A stretch of DNA of 64,000 nt from assembly GCA_041394845.1 (NCBI GenBank), contig JAWKHL010000007.1, positions 124,001 through 188,000 on the forward strand, given 5' to 3'. This stretch comes from JAHCHG01 sp041394845. Lineage in GTDB: Bacteria > Acidobacteriota > Blastocatellia > Pyrinomonadales > Pyrinomonadaceae. Below the pieces are notes generated by a model. It was not told the origin of the DNA and ran no database searches. It worked only from the letters and a program-made list of their open reading frames with translations. Positions 1-10,095 of this stretch are shown here, one piece after another; the stretch's first letter is position 1; each line of letters begins with the position of its first letter. A program made the translations under genes and the position numbers.

Positions 1-1
1 C

Positions 2-1966
2 TGTCAGAAGGCGGCCGGAGACGGTTACGTCGCCGGATTCACCCGCCGCAAAGGCGATGTGGTGGAAGACGGCCGGGTGGTTTTCGAGGAACTGATCCGC
101 GGCGAGATCCGTTCCGCCCCGTTCAATCTCAACGGATGCTGGGTTCCGCTCTACAACTGGCACAAGCTTTTTTCCGGCCTTTTGGCCGCCGACGAGCATT
201 GCGCCAGCCGGGGTGCGATCGAGGTCGCCGCCGGACTGGCCGGTTTTATCGACGGGATTTTCGCCAAACTCGACGACGCTCAGGTGGAAAAAGTCCTCGA
301 TTGCGAACACGGCGGGATCAACGAGTCTTTGGCCGAACTCTACGCCCGGACCCGCGACAAACGCTGGCTGGCGCTGGCCGAGCGGATCCGCCATCACCGG
401 ACGCTCGATCCGATGTTCGCCCGCGAGGACAAACTCCCGCATCTGCACGCCAACACGCAGATCCCGAAGGTGATCGGGCTGGCCCGCCTTTTCGAATTGA
501 CGCAAAAGGACGAATACGCTGCGGCCGCCCGGTTTTTCTGGGACACCGTAACCAAGCATTATTCCTACGTCATCGGCGGCAACTCCGACCGCGAGTATTT
601 TCAGTCCCCGGACACCATCTCGCGCTACATCACCGAACAGACCTGCGAATCGTGCAACACCTACAATATGCTCAAACTGACGCGGCATCTTTTCGGATGG
701 AACCCGCGCTCGGCCTATTTCGATTATTACGAACGCGCACACCTCAACCACATAATGGCCCATCAAAATCCGAAGACCGGAATGTTCGCCTATATGATCC
801 CGCTGATGAGCGGGACGGCGCGCGAATATTCATCGGAGTTCAACGATTTCTGGTGTTGTGTCGGGTCGGGAATGGAGAGTCATTCCAAACACGGCGATTC
901 GATCTACTGGCGCGGTGACGATCATCTGATCGTCAATCTGTTCATCCCCTCGACGCTCGAATGGAGCGAGAAAGGAGCCGGATTCGAACTCTCGACGGAT
1001 TATCCCGAGGGGGAAGAGGTGCGGTTCTCGGTGGCGCGATTGACCGCTCCGTCGAAGTTTTCGGTCGCTCTCAGAATTCCCGCCTGGTGCCCGGAAGCAT
1101 CGCTCCGGCTCAACGGCAAACCGGTGAGGATCACGAATCAGAACGGTTACGCCGTCCTCAAACGGACCTGGAAAAAAGGCGATCTGCTGGCGCTGACTCT
1201 GCCGATGAAGCCGCGTCTGGAACCGACCAAAGACGATCCGCAGGTGGTCGCCTTTCTTCGCGGCCCTTCGGTTCTGGCGGCCGATCTCGGCCCGGCGGCC
1301 GCGCCCTTCGAAGGGACGGCTCCGGCGCTGGTCGGAACCGATCTGATCCGCTCGCTGGCCCAGGTGGAAGGGCAACCGGCGGCGTTTCGAACCCGCGGAA
1401 GCGGGCGGCCGGAAGACATTTTGCTGAGACCGTTCTACTCCCAATGGGAGCGGAGGACGGCCGTTTATTTCAAGCGTTTCACCGACGATCAATGGAAAGC
1501 ACAGCGGATGGCCGACGAGCGCGAAGCGGCCCGGCTCCGGGATCTCGAAGCGAGGACGGTCGATCTGCTGGCGCTCGGGGAGGCGGAATCGGAAAAGGCT
1601 CATTCGCTCGATTCAAAATTTTCCTATCCCGTATCTTACCGGGGACGCTCGGGGCGCGACGCCCGGACGGGCGGGTATTTCGAGTTCGAAGCGAAGGTCA
1701 GCCGGGAAAAACCGCTCCGCCTGCGGGCCGCTTACTGGGGCGAGGAGAGAAACCGGAAATTTTACATCTCGGTCGCGGGCAAACGAATCGCTTCCGAATA
1801 CATCAATGCGGAAAAGGCGGGGGAATTCATCGAACGCGATTATCCGATCCCGCCCGAGGCGATCGAGGGTAAAACCTCGGCCGTTATCCGGTTCGAACCG
1901 GAGCCGGGACACACGGCCGGACCGGTCTTCGGCGTCCGGATCTTTTTCGCCAAAGAAGGCGATTGA
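2..1966 (+). CDS. GH127 family beta-L-arabinofuranosidase-like glycosidase (5' truncated)
   Basis: The reading frame is open from base 2 through the stop at 1966, and residues before the first in-frame Met also fit the family, so the gene begins outside the window. It resembles glycoside hydrolase family 127 (former DUF1680), retaining enzymes that release L-arabinofuranose from plant glycans with a zinc-bound cysteine nucleophile. The signature residues are present: a Glu/Cys pair in TEQTCESCNTYNM (near base 640) and a Cys-Cys pair in FWCCVGSGMESH (near base 850), matching the three-Cys/one-Glu zinc site. The N-terminal part is an alpha/alpha barrel and the C-terminal 250 residues are beta-rich. 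The exact substrate cannot be read from sequence. The next gene, an M16 peptidase, follows on the same strand after about 150 bp. Confidence 0.85.
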   Translation, partial: CQKAAGDGYVAGFTRRKGDVVEDGRVVFEELIRGEIRSAPFNLNGCWVPLYNWHKLFSGLLAADEHCASRGAIEVAAGLAGFIDGIFAKLDDAQVEKVLDCEHGGINESLAELYARTRDKRWLALAERIRHHRTLDPMFAREDKLPHLHANTQIPKVIGLARLFELTQKDEYAAAARFFWDTVTKHYSYVIGGNSDREYFQSPDTISRYITEQTCESCNTYNMLKLTRHLFGWNPRSAYFDYYERAHLNHIMAHQNPKTGMFAYMIPLMSGTAREYSSEFNDFWCCVGSGMESHSKHGDSIYWRGDDHLIVNLFIPSTLEWSEKGAGFELSTDYPEGEEVRFSVARLTAPSKFSVALRIPAWCPEASLRLNGKPVRITNQNGYAVLKRTWKKGDLLALTLPMKPRLEPTKDDPQVVAFLRGPSVLAADLGPAAAPFEGTAPALVGTDLIRSLAQVEGQPAAFRTRGSGRPEDILLRPFYSQWERRTAVYFKRFTDDQWKAQRMADEREAARLRDLEARTVDLLALGEAESEKAHSLDSKFSYPVSYRGRSGRDARTGGYFEFEAKVSREKPLRLRAAYWGEERNRKFYISVAGKRIASEYINAEKAGEFIERDYPIPPEAIEGKTSAVIRFEPEPGHTAGPVFGVRIFFAKEGD

Positions 1967-2116
1967 TGACGAATTTTTTCGGCTCCGGGGCCGGGCCCGA
2001 CGGGCGGACGCTAACGCTTCGTCTTGAAACCTTGCGGCCCGGCGAGCCGTAAAATACAACTCGGTTAAGCCGTTTCACCACAAATTTCGCTAAAAAATCA
2101 AATAATGGAAGGTATT

Positions 2117-4957
2117 ATGAAAAGTTCACGTTTTCGACCGGCAATCGCCCTTGTTTTGACGCTCGTTTTCGCTTTTTCGGCCGCCGCGCAGAAGAAAAAA
2201 GCCGATGCGCCGGCCTTTAAGATCGAATATGAAAAGTTCACGCTCGACAACGGGCTGGAGGTCGTTTTTCACATCGACCGCTCCGATCCGGTGGTGGCCG
2301 TCGCCCTGACGGCTCACGTCGGTTCGGCCCGCGAAAAGCCGGGGCGGACCGGTTTCGCCCATCTGTTCGAACATCTTTTGTTTTTGGAATCGGAAAACCT
2401 CGGCAAGGGCGGTCTCGATAAATTGAGCGCCCGGGTCGGCGGTTCGGGAGCCAACGGTTCGACCTCGCAGGATCGGACCAACTATTTTCAGACCGTTCCG
2501 AAAGACGCCCTCGAAAAGATGATCTGGGCCGAGGCCGACAAACTCGGCTGGTTCATCAACACCGTAACCGAACCGGTTCTGGCCAAGGAAAAACAGGTCG
2601 TCAAGAACGAAAAACGCCAGTCATACGACAATCAGCCGTACGGCCATAACTTCTACGTCATCGACAAAAACCTCTACCCGGAAGATCATCCCTACAACTG
2701 GCAGGTGATCGGTTCGCTCGAAGATCTCCAGAACGCCACATTAGGGGACGTCAAGGAATTTTTCCGCCGCTGGTACGTTCCCAACAACGTCACCTTGGTC
2801 ATCGCCGGCGATTTCGATCCGGTTCAGGCCCGCGCCTGGGTGAAAAAATATTTCGACGAGATCAAACGCGGCGAAGATATCAAACCGCTCGCGAAACGGC
2901 CCGGAAAGGTCGAAAAGACCGTCAAACTCTATTATCAAGACAATTTTGCGACGGTTCCCCAACTGACGATGGTCTGGCCGACGGTCGAACAGTATCATCC
3001 CGATTCTTACGCGCTGGAAGTTCTGGCGCAATATCTTTCCGAAGGCAAGAAAGCTCCGTTCTACAAGGTTCTGGTCGAGGACAAAAAGCTGACCTCGAAC
3101 GTCTCGATGTTCAACGGCAGTTCGGAACTGGCCGGACAGTTTTATCTGATCGTGCGCGCGTTTTCGGGGGGAGATCTGGACGATTCGGCCAAAGCCATCG
3201 CCGAGGCCTTCGCCAAATTCGAAAAAGAGGGAATATCGGAAAAAGACCTCGACCGGATCAAGGCCGGACAGGAAACCCGGTTTTACAACGGTCTTTCGAG
3301 CGTTCTCGGCAAAGGCTTTCAACTGGCTCAATACAACATCTTTGCGGGCGACCCCGGTTTTGTCGAAAAGGACATCAAAAACATCCTCGGCGTTTCGACC
3401 GACGATGTGATGAGGGTTTATAAGAAATACATCAAGGACAAGAACTACATCGCCACCAGTTTCGTCCCGAAGGGCAGTCTGCCGCTGGCGCTGGAAGGAT
3501 CGAGCGCGGCCGAGGTGGTCGAAGAGAAGATAGTTCAGGGCGCCGAAGAGAACTTCGACGCTTCGCAAAAGGCCGATTACAAGAGGACTCCTTCGACTTT
3601 TGACCGGACGATCGAACCGCCTTACGGTCCGGCTCCCGAGGTTCGGGTCCCGGCCATCTGGCAGGACAAACTCTCGAACGGAATGCGCATTTGGGGGATC
3701 GAGAACTCCGAGGTGCCGCTGGTTCAGTTCAACCTAGTGATCGACGGCGGCCAGTTGCTCGAAGACATCGACAAGGTCGGCGTCGCCAATCTGACGGCGC
3801 GGATGCTGACCCAGGGGACCAAAAACAAAACGCCGGAGGAATTGGAAGAGGCCATACAGCAGCTCGGGGCTTCGATCAACGTTTCGGCCGAACGCGACAA
3901 GATCAGGATCAACGGCAACACGCTGGCGCGCAATTACGGGGCGACGGTCGGTCTTTTGGAAGAAATTTTGATGGAACCGCGCTGGGACGCCAAGGAGTTC
4001 GATCTGGTCAAAAAGAGCGTGATCAATCAGATCCGCCAGCAGGAGGCCAATCCCAACGCCATCGCCCAGAACGCCTACAACGAACTGCTCTACGGCAAGA
4101 ACGACATCCGCTCGCGCAATATTCTGGGTTCGATCGGATCGGTCGAGTCGATCACTCTCGATGACCTGAAACGATTTTACGAGAAAAACTTTTCGCCCTC
4201 GGCGGCGCGGATGCACGCCGTCGGGGCCCTGAGCCGGAGCGAGATCGTCAAACCGCTCAGGGGGATCGAAAAGCGCTGGAAGGCTCAAAAGGTTCAACTG
4301 CCGGCTCTGAAGAATCCGGCTCCGCCCGAAGGCTCGAAGGTCTATTTTTACGATGTTCCCGACGCCAAACAGTCCGTTTTGCGGATCGGTTATCCGGCTC
4401 TGGCCGAGACCGACAAGGATTTTTATCCGGCCGTCATCACCAATTACATTCTCGGCGGCGGCGGATTCGCTTCCCAACTGACACAGCAGTTGCGCGAGGG
4501 CAAAGGTTACACATACGGGATCCGTTCCGGGTTCAGCGGTTCCGAAAGGGAGGGCGTTTTCGTCATCTCCAGCGGCGTTCGCAGCAATGTGACGCTGGAA
4601 TCGGTTCAGCTGATCAGATCGATCCTGGACGATTACCCGAAGAATTTCGGAGAAAAGGATCTGGAGACCACGCAGGGGTTTCTGATCAAGAGCAACGCCC
4701 GGGCTTTTGAGACGGCCGGGGCCAAACTCAATATGCTCGAAGACATCAGCACCTACGGCTGGAGCTCCGATTACGTCAAGAAGAGGGAAGCGGTGGTTCG
4801 GGGGATGACCACCGACCGGATCAAGGAGCTTTCGCGCAAGTATCTGAATTCGGGCAAGATGATCTGGCTGGTCGTCGGCGACGCCAAAACCCAGCTCGGA
4901 CGGCTCAAAGAACTCGGTTTCGGCGATCCGGTTCTTCTTAACAAAACGGCCGATTGA
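2117..4957 (+). CDS. secreted M16 family zinc metallopeptidase, two fused halves
   Basis: A roughly 946-residue insulinase/pitrilysin-type peptidase with a signal peptide ending in SAAAQ. The inverted zinc motif HLFEH lies about 65 residues after the signal peptide, and the expected downstream glutamate lies in KQVVKNEKRQ. The second M16 half (from about base 3650) lacks HxxEH, as is usual for the non-catalytic half. It probably degrades peptides in the periplasm. The start was placed at 2117 and not at 2105, because GGAAGG at 2107-2112 forms a ribosome site just ahead of 2117 and the signal peptide then begins MKSSRF. A strong terminator follows at 4987. It appears monocistronic. Confidence 0.9.
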   Translation: MKSSRFRPAIALVLTLVFAFSAAAQKKKADAPAFKIEYEKFTLDNGLEVVFHIDRSDPVVAVALTAHVGSAREKPGRTGFAHLFEHLLFLESENLGKGGLDKLSARVGGSGANGSTSQDRTNYFQTVPKDALEKMIWAEADKLGWFINTVTEPVLAKEKQVVKNEKRQSYDNQPYGHNFYVIDKNLYPEDHPYNWQVIGSLEDLQNATLGDVKEFFRRWYVPNNVTLVIAGDFDPVQARAWVKKYFDEIKRGEDIKPLAKRPGKVEKTVKLYYQDNFATVPQLTMVWPTVEQYHPDSYALEVLAQYLSEGKKAPFYKVLVEDKKLTSNVSMFNGSSELAGQFYLIVRAFSGGDLDDSAKAIAEAFAKFEKEGISEKDLDRIKAGQETRFYNGLSSVLGKGFQLAQYNIFAGDPGFVEKDIKNILGVSTDDVMRVYKKYIKDKNYIATSFVPKGSLPLALEGSSAAEVVEEKIVQGAEENFDASQKADYKRTPSTFDRTIEPPYGPAPEVRVPAIWQDKLSNGMRIWGIENSEVPLVQFNLVIDGGQLLEDIDKVGVANLTARMLTQGTKNKTPEELEEAIQQLGASINVSAERDKIRINGNTLARNYGATVGLLEEILMEPRWDAKEFDLVKKSVINQIRQQEANPNAIAQNAYNELLYGKNDIRSRNILGSIGSVESITLDDLKRFYEKNFSPSAARMHAVGALSRSEIVKPLRGIEKRWKAQKVQLPALKNPAPPEGSKVYFYDVPDAKQSVLRIGYPALAETDKDFYPAVITNYILGGGGFASQLTQQLREGKGYTYGIRSGFSGSEREGVFVISSGVRSNVTLESVQLIRSILDDYPKNFGEKDLETTQGFLIKSNARAFETAGAKLNMLEDISTYGWSSDYVKKREAVVRGMTTDRIKELSRKYLNSGKMIWLVVGDAKTQLGRLKELGFGDPVLLNKTAD

Positions 4958-4986
4958 CCGATCCGGTCATTTGGCGGATCGAGCGG

Positions 4987-5029
4987 TCCGGGCGGTCTTT
5001 CGCGAAAGACCGCCCGGATCTTTTTTTGT
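4987..5029 (+). terminator. rho-independent terminator after the M16 peptidase
   Basis: A 32-bp perfect palindrome at 4987-5018 (TCCGGGCGGTCTTTCG and its complement) is followed by TCTTTTTTTG. It starts 30 bp after the peptidase stop codon, the expected position for intrinsic termination. Confidence 0.9.
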
Positions 5030-5127
5030 TCTGTTGCCACAATTCAGGAGGTTCGGAATTTCAGAAACCGATTCCGAAACGTTCTGCCGGTAAGCGGGCC
5101 GTCGGCGGGCGACGGGAGCGGAAACGG

Positions 5128-5153
5128 GAAAGGCGGCCCGAAGACCGCCTTTC
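5128..5153 (-). terminator. stem-loop downstream of the 5179-7290 gene
   Basis: The arms GAAAGGCGG (5128-5136) and CCGCCTTTC (5145-5153) form a 9-bp stem 25 bp past the stop of the minus-strand gene. The following T-tract is weak, so it could be a terminator or an mRNA 3' stem. Confidence 0.55.
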
Positions 5154-5178
5154 TCATGGTTTATGGATTCGGACGCCG

Positions 5179-7290
5179 TTACTGCGCCGTAAAGTCCACG
5201 TTTGTTACATCGTTATCGATCTGAAGCATCTGGGAGGCGAAAGTGTATCTTCCCGAGAGGACCTCGATCGTGTACATGTCTCCGGACGCGACGTTGTCGA
5301 AACGGTATTTTCCGAACGTGCCGGTGTAGGTTACGCGGGAATTGCCGCCCGAATCGGTGATCTTCACGCGGGCGTTGCGAATTCCGTTGCCGCTGGCGGT
5401 CATTATCCGACCGGACACGGAAACGCCGGCTTGGACCGGAGCGCTCGGACCCTGAACCTGAACCGTGATCGGGGCTCCCGTCTTGAAGAAGCCGATGGTG
5501 GCGTCAGTGGTCTGCGGCGGCCGATCCGAATCGAACCGGAAATTGTACAAGGTTCCCCAGCGAATGGCGTTGGCGTTCGGGTTCTGAGCGAAGGTCTCCG
5601 TGCTCCAGGTCAACGCGCCGCCCGCCTGAGTTGAAGGCCACGGGGTGCTGCTGAAGCCGGCCTCGTTCATCGTCCCGTCGCCGGACCATCCGGGTTGTTG
5701 CGGCGGGGCGTGGAATCCCACGTTGGTCAAAACAACGCCGTTTCCGACCGGTATGCTGAACGATTGAATGGCGCGATTGATATTCTGGTTATAGACCGCG
5801 TATTCGTAATGCCAGACGCCCGGAGACGGGTTCGTCACCTTGTAGGCGACCGCGCCGATTCCGTCGTTTCCGGGATCGGGTTCGATGTTAACCAGAGTCG
5901 CTCCCGACCAGGCGGTGATGGCGGCTTGGGAACGCACGGTTGAACCGACCGGCGAAAAGCTGAAGGGACTGGTTGTGCCCGAAACCGTGTACCGGCGGAA
6001 CGAGACGTTGTTGTACATATTGCACTGTCCCGGATTTGCCTGACACCAGGTGTATTCGTGCGGAGTGATGTATTGTCCTTCGGCGTAATAGGTGGCGCCG
6101 GGATTGAGCGAGGTGTTCAGATCATCCATTTCCGTCAGGATCCGGTGCGACGGACCGGTATGCGAATGGCCCGAGTGACTGTTGGGCGGCGTGGCCGAAT
6201 CGCCGCGGGGGTAGTCGCCGTTAAAGGGATTGATCCAGGCGCGCGAGCCGAGATTGGGGCCGGAATTGAGACTGGCCGAATATGGATCGGAACAGCCGGA
6301 ACCGAGATGCGAGCCGCCGACTCCGTTACAACCGAAACCGCAGATGTTCTGGGTCAGAGCCGTAAAGGCGTGTTTGACGTTGGATTGACCGATCTGTTCA
6401 AAACGCTCATCGTTGTTGGCTCCGCCGCTCATCCGGTAAAGGTTTTGCGGGATCACCGGATGGTCGTTGTTCGGCAATGCGAACCAGTTGAGGTCGATCG
6501 TGCCGGCGTTGCAGGAACTGGTTCCCAGCGCGAGACCGACCTGAGATCCGCTGTTTGGTCCGAATTGCGACAGCCCGAACACGTCGCCGACGATGACATC
6601 CGGGCCCGGTACGCTTCCGGCGTCGGAGGTTTTGGCGGCCGGCAATGACTCCGATTTGATCTGACCGTTGACGACCTCGGTAACCTCGATCGCCCGCATG
6701 GTGGCTTTGACGGAGATGGTTCCGACGGGAGATCCGGCGTCCGCCGGACGTCCGAGGGCGGTGGCGAACTCTCTTGACAAAAGCAGTCTTCCGGTCTGAA
6801 CCGTGAACAAATGCTCTTTGGCGTCATAACCGAACTGCTGTCCTTCGATGTCAAAGAAGAGGAATCCGGTTTTTCCGTCGCGGATGACGAGTTCGAAGGG
6901 CTCTCCCCAGGGCGTGCTTTCAACGACGAGCTGATCGCGTGAAGCGTTTAATTTTGCCGGAAGATCAACAGAATCCAGCGGAATGAGTCTCATTGAGCCC
7001 GGCAGAGGGCCGCGCAACTCATTGTTAAAAACCGTGATCGAAAAGAAAGAGCCGCGCTCGGCGTCGAAACGCAGAACGGTCGGTCTCGATTCTTTGGCGC
7101 GGGAACTTTTTCCGTTAAGCCGGTTCAGATTGATTTCCATGGCGACGTTTCCGCTCGCCACGATCATTTTTTCAAGAGTTCCCGTGGTATCGTCCGGGAC
7201 GTTTTTGTCGAGTCCGGTTAACAGATACCCCGAACCACCGCTAAAAAACATATTTAGCGAAAGAAAAGCGATTAGAATTGTTTTTAACAT
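5179..7290 (-). CDS. large secreted protein with C-terminal carboxypeptidase-regulatory-like domain
   Basis: A 703-residue protein with an N-terminal hydrophobic leader. I do not recognise the first 600 residues. They contain a beta-rich N-terminal third, then a Cys-containing, Gly/Asn/His-rich middle (CGFGCNGVGGSHLGSGC; HSGHSHTGPSH). The last 80 residues (from VSGRIMTASGNGIRN to NVDFTAQ) read as a carboxypeptidase regulatory-like beta-sandwich, a domain common at the ends of secreted Acidobacteriota proteins. It probably acts outside the cytoplasm. It is convergent with the M16 gene and transcribed away from the polyferredoxin gene. The function is unknown. Confidence 0.75.
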   Translation of the reverse strand: MLKTILIAFLSLNMFFSGGSGYLLTGLDKNVPDDTTGTLEKMIVASGNVAMEINLNRLNGKSSRAKESRPTVLRFDAERGSFFSITVFNNELRGPLPGSMRLIPLDSVDLPAKLNASRDQLVVESTPWGEPFELVIRDGKTGFLFFDIEGQQFGYDAKEHLFTVQTGRLLLSREFATALGRPADAGSPVGTISVKATMRAIEVTEVVNGQIKSESLPAAKTSDAGSVPGPDVIVGDVFGLSQFGPNSGSQVGLALGTSSCNAGTIDLNWFALPNNDHPVIPQNLYRMSGGANNDERFEQIGQSNVKHAFTALTQNICGFGCNGVGGSHLGSGCSDPYSASLNSGPNLGSRAWINPFNGDYPRGDSATPPNSHSGHSHTGPSHRILTEMDDLNTSLNPGATYYAEGQYITPHEYTWCQANPGQCNMYNNVSFRRYTVSGTTSPFSFSPVGSTVRSQAAITAWSGATLVNIEPDPGNDGIGAVAYKVTNPSPGVWHYEYAVYNQNINRAIQSFSIPVGNGVVLTNVGFHAPPQQPGWSGDGTMNEAGFSSTPWPSTQAGGALTWSTETFAQNPNANAIRWGTLYNFRFDSDRPPQTTDATIGFFKTGAPITVQVQGPSAPVQAGVSVSGRIMTASGNGIRNARVKITDSGGNSRVTYTGTFGKYRFDNVASGDMYTIEVLSGRYTFASQMLQIDNDVTNVDFTAQ

Positions 7291-7464
7291 AGTCTTCGGA
7301 TTTCAGCCGCGCGGGCTGTAAAAATTGACAAACTTGGGTTTGTAGTTGATTACGTAGATTCTATTTTTTATACACTCTTTTATGTACTTTAATCAAGTCG
7401 GGTATAATTGGAGTTTGTTCGATGTCGGCGACGGATTCGGAAAAAGATTCGGGTGATGAAAAGA

Positions 7465-7530
7465 GGTGATAGGTGATGGGTGAACCGATTCCGCCCATCA
7501 CCCATCACCCATTACCCATCACCCATCACT
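7465..7530. repeat. heptamer array, GTGATGG family, inverted pair
   Basis: The left arm 7465-7483 holds two to three GTGATRG units. The right arm 7494-7530 holds five CCCATCA/CCCATTA units. A 10-nt spacer lies between, so the whole can fold as a hairpin. It sits in the 270-bp divergent gap between the large secreted protein and the polyferredoxin gene. The same family recurs at 19643-19768 and 45048-45062. Confidence 0.9.
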
Positions 7531-7562
7531 TTATCCGCGCCCCATCGGACGGAGATTGATTT

Positions 7563-9452
7563 ATGAAAGATGGTTGTGAAGGCCAGACAAAAGCAAAGAA
7601 AAAGCGTTCGGTCGAGCTTCCCGTGTTGGAAGATTCGGCCGGCCGGAAAACCGGTATCCGGGAGTCCCGAACCAGCCGCTGGCGGGCCGGCGCTCTGATT
7701 GCTCTCACCTTGTTAATGATCGTCCACGTCATTCAATGGTGGGTGATGGGGAGAACGGTCTCGCCGATCGAACCCTCCGAGACGATGTACACGCTCCAGC
7801 GCGGGGCGATCAACGCCGGTTTTATTTTTTTCACTCTGGCGATTCTGGCGACGCTCATTTTCGGGCGTTTCGTCTGCGGCTGGGGCTGTCATATTCTCGC
7901 CCTGCAGGATCTCTGCGCCTGGTTGTTGAAGAAACTCGGTCTCAAACCGAAACCGTTCCGCTCGCGCCTGCTCATCTTCGTGCCGCTCGTCGTGGCTCTC
8001 TATATGTTCGTCTGGCCGACCGCCTACCGGCTTTTGGCCGCGCCGAAGAACGAACCGGTCATCCCGCCTTTTACCAACCATCTGATCACAACCGATTTTT
8101 GGGCGACCTTTCCGCCGGTCGCGGTCGCCATTCCCTTTCTTTTCATCTGCGGGTTCATGACCGTCTATTTTCTTGGATCGAAAGGGTTCTGCACCTACGC
8201 CTGTCCCTACGGAGGATTTTTCTCCGTCGCCGACCGGCTTTCGCCGGGAAAGATCCGCGTCAACGACAACTGCCATCAATGCGGACATTGTACGGCCACC
8301 TGCACCTCGAACGTACTGGTTCACGCCGAGGTCAAGCAATACGGGATGGTCGTCGATCCGGGTTGTATGAAATGTATGGATTGCGTCAGCGTCTGTCCCA
8401 ACGACGCTCTGTATTTCGGATTCGGAAAACCGTCCGTCGCGGTTTCGCCGACCATCAAGAGGAACTATTCTCTCAACTGGCCCGAAGAGATCGCCGCCGG
8501 TCTGGTTTTTCTGGCCGGCTTTTTGGCCGTCTGGGACGTTTACCAGCTGGTCCCGATGCTGATGGCGCTGGGCGTTGCCGCCGTTACGACCTTTCTGGTT
8601 CTTCGGACGTGGCGGTTGTTGCGGGTCAAAGACCTGTCCTTCTACCGGTTCAAGCTGAAGACTTCGGGCCGGATGCGAAAAGCCGGATGGGCGTTTTTGA
8701 GTTTTGCCATTTTGTGGACGGGGCTCAACGCGCACAGCGGTTGGGTGCGGTATCACGAATCGGCGGGAACGCGCTCTTTTGAGAAGGTCAGGATTCCCGA
8801 CGAACTGGCTCTGGCCCAAACCAACCCCGATCAATGGCTCACGGCGGTCGATCGCGCCAACATCGCCGCCGGGAAAGCCCATCTCAACGCCGCCCGCAAC
8901 GGCGGTCTGTTCACCAATGCCGATGCTTTGCCGAAACTCGCCTGGTTCGAATATCTGTCGGGCGATGCGGAGCGATCGGCGCAACTTTTGGCCGAAGCCT
9001 CTTCGCGTCAGCACGGGCAGGCCAAAGCACTGAGCCTCTATTACCGGGGCGCGATCCTCAATCGTTTGGGGCGTTACGACGAGGCGCTGACGAGTCTCGA
9101 TGAGGCTCTGACGGAAGCCCCGAATCTGGTTCTGGCCCGCGAGGAAAAAGGCGAATCTCTCTGGCAGTCGGGTCGCCGGCAGGAGGCCGTTTCCGTCTGG
9201 AGCGACGCTTTGCGAAGCAATCCGGCGCTTCCTTTGACCAATAATCTGCTGGCCGGGGCCGCCGCTTCGCTCGGACAAAAACAGGAATCCGAGGCCTATC
9301 AAAAGCAAGCCGACCAAGTTACCCCGGCCGACCCGCTTTTTCACTGGATGCTCGGACTTCGCCTGCAAAACGTCGGGATGAACGAGCTGGCCGAAAAACA
9401 TTTCCAACTGGCCGTTCGTCTCAACCCCTCCTTTCGTTCGCGCCGGAGATGA
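7563..9452 (+). CDS. NapH/CcoG-like membrane polyferredoxin fused to a TPR domain
   Basis: A 629-residue membrane iron-sulfur protein. After a soluble N-terminus come several membrane helices with FGRFVCGWGCH (about residue 100) and FCTYACPYGG (about 210), the paired CxxxCP-type motifs of the NapH/NosR/CcoG family. Two 4Fe-4S motifs follow, CHQCGHCTATC (about 237) and CMKCMDCVSVCP (about 267), then more helices, then about 200 residues of tetratricopeptide repeats. Family members pass electrons from the quinone pool or act in oxidase and copper-centre maturation. The TPR tail suggests a docking role. A GGAG precedes the ATG at 7563. The convergent neighbour encodes a small haem protein, a plausible electron partner (inference). 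Confidence 0.8.
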   Translation: MKDGCEGQTKAKKKRSVELPVLEDSAGRKTGIRESRTSRWRAGALIALTLLMIVHVIQWWVMGRTVSPIEPSETMYTLQRGAINAGFIFFTLAILATLIFGRFVCGWGCHILALQDLCAWLLKKLGLKPKPFRSRLLIFVPLVVALYMFVWPTAYRLLAAPKNEPVIPPFTNHLITTDFWATFPPVAVAIPFLFICGFMTVYFLGSKGFCTYACPYGGFFSVADRLSPGKIRVNDNCHQCGHCTATCTSNVLVHAEVKQYGMVVDPGCMKCMDCVSVCPNDALYFGFGKPSVAVSPTIKRNYSLNWPEEIAAGLVFLAGFLAVWDVYQLVPMLMALGVAAVTTFLVLRTWRLLRVKDLSFYRFKLKTSGRMRKAGWAFLSFAILWTGLNAHSGWVRYHESAGTRSFEKVRIPDELALAQTNPDQWLTAVDRANIAAGKAHLNAARNGGLFTNADALPKLAWFEYLSGDAERSAQLLAEASSRQHGQAKALSLYYRGAILNRLGRYDEALTSLDEALTEAPNLVLAREEKGESLWQSGRRQEAVSVWSDALRSNPALPLTNNLLAGAAASLGQKQESEAYQKQADQVTPADPLFHWMLGLRLQNVGMNELAEKHFQLAVRLNPSFRSRRR

Positions 9453-9472
9453 GATTGATGATTGAAAAAAAA

Positions 9473-9868
9473 CTATTCCCGGCAGTCGCCCCGGCGGATG
9501 CAGTCGATGAATTCCAGCGTGGCGGAGCGGTCCGAATCGGAAATGCCGCTTTTTTTGCCGATCCTTCGGGAGATGCTCTCGAGGCGCTGGTCTGAGACGG
9601 AACCGTACCAGGGAGTTTTGTCCAGATCGAAGATGGCCAGAGCTTTGGGATTGGCGGTCGGCAGAGAAGATTGATGGCATTGACCGCAATGCTCTTTGAG
9701 GACTTTGATCGTTATTTCCGCATTGTCCGTCTTAATTTCCCGGGGGGCGAGCGGGAACAAAAAGCTCTCTTTCGGCGTCGGGAGATCGAGCGACCGGCCG
9801 ACCGTCAGGTAAAAACCGGCGGATGTCAGAAAAAAGGCCAAAATCAGCAGGCGGACGTGAAATTTCAT
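9473..9868 (-). CDS. small periplasmic mono-haem c-type cytochrome
   Basis: A 131-residue protein with an N-terminal signal/anchor segment (LLILAFFLTSAGFYLTVG) and one CxxCH haem-attachment motif, HCGQCHQ, near residue 61, followed by the SSLPTANPKAL segment that occurs in haem-binding domains of secreted bacterial proteins. The C-terminal Cys pair (IDCIRRGDC) may be structural. It is convergent with the polyferredoxin gene, only 20 bp from its stop. It probably carries electrons in the periplasm. The partner is inferred from proximity only. Confidence 0.75.
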   Translation of the reverse strand: MKFHVRLLILAFFLTSAGFYLTVGRSLDLPTPKESFLFPLAPREIKTDNAEITIKVLKEHCGQCHQSSLPTANPKALAIFDLDKTPWYGSVSDQRLESISRRIGKKSGISDSDRSATLEFIDCIRRGDCRE

Positions 9869-10095
9869 TTTGATCTCTCCCGGGGCACATTCATATTACG
9901 CCCGTTTTGCCTTAATGTTTAGCGGGCGCTGAAACAGGCGGAATTCAACCGTCTGATAAATCGTTCATTCACAGTTCACTGCGTCTTGATTTTGAAGGCT
10001 TTGAAAAAACTTGAATGACATTTGAAACAAAACCTCCCGCTTTTTGGTAAAAAAAATAAAACTTCGGAGGACAGATCCGACAAACGCCGAAAAAA

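Noticed and set aside
7465..7530. CRISPR array
   Set aside because: The period is 7 bp with no unique spacers, repeats are too short, and no cas genes are in the window.
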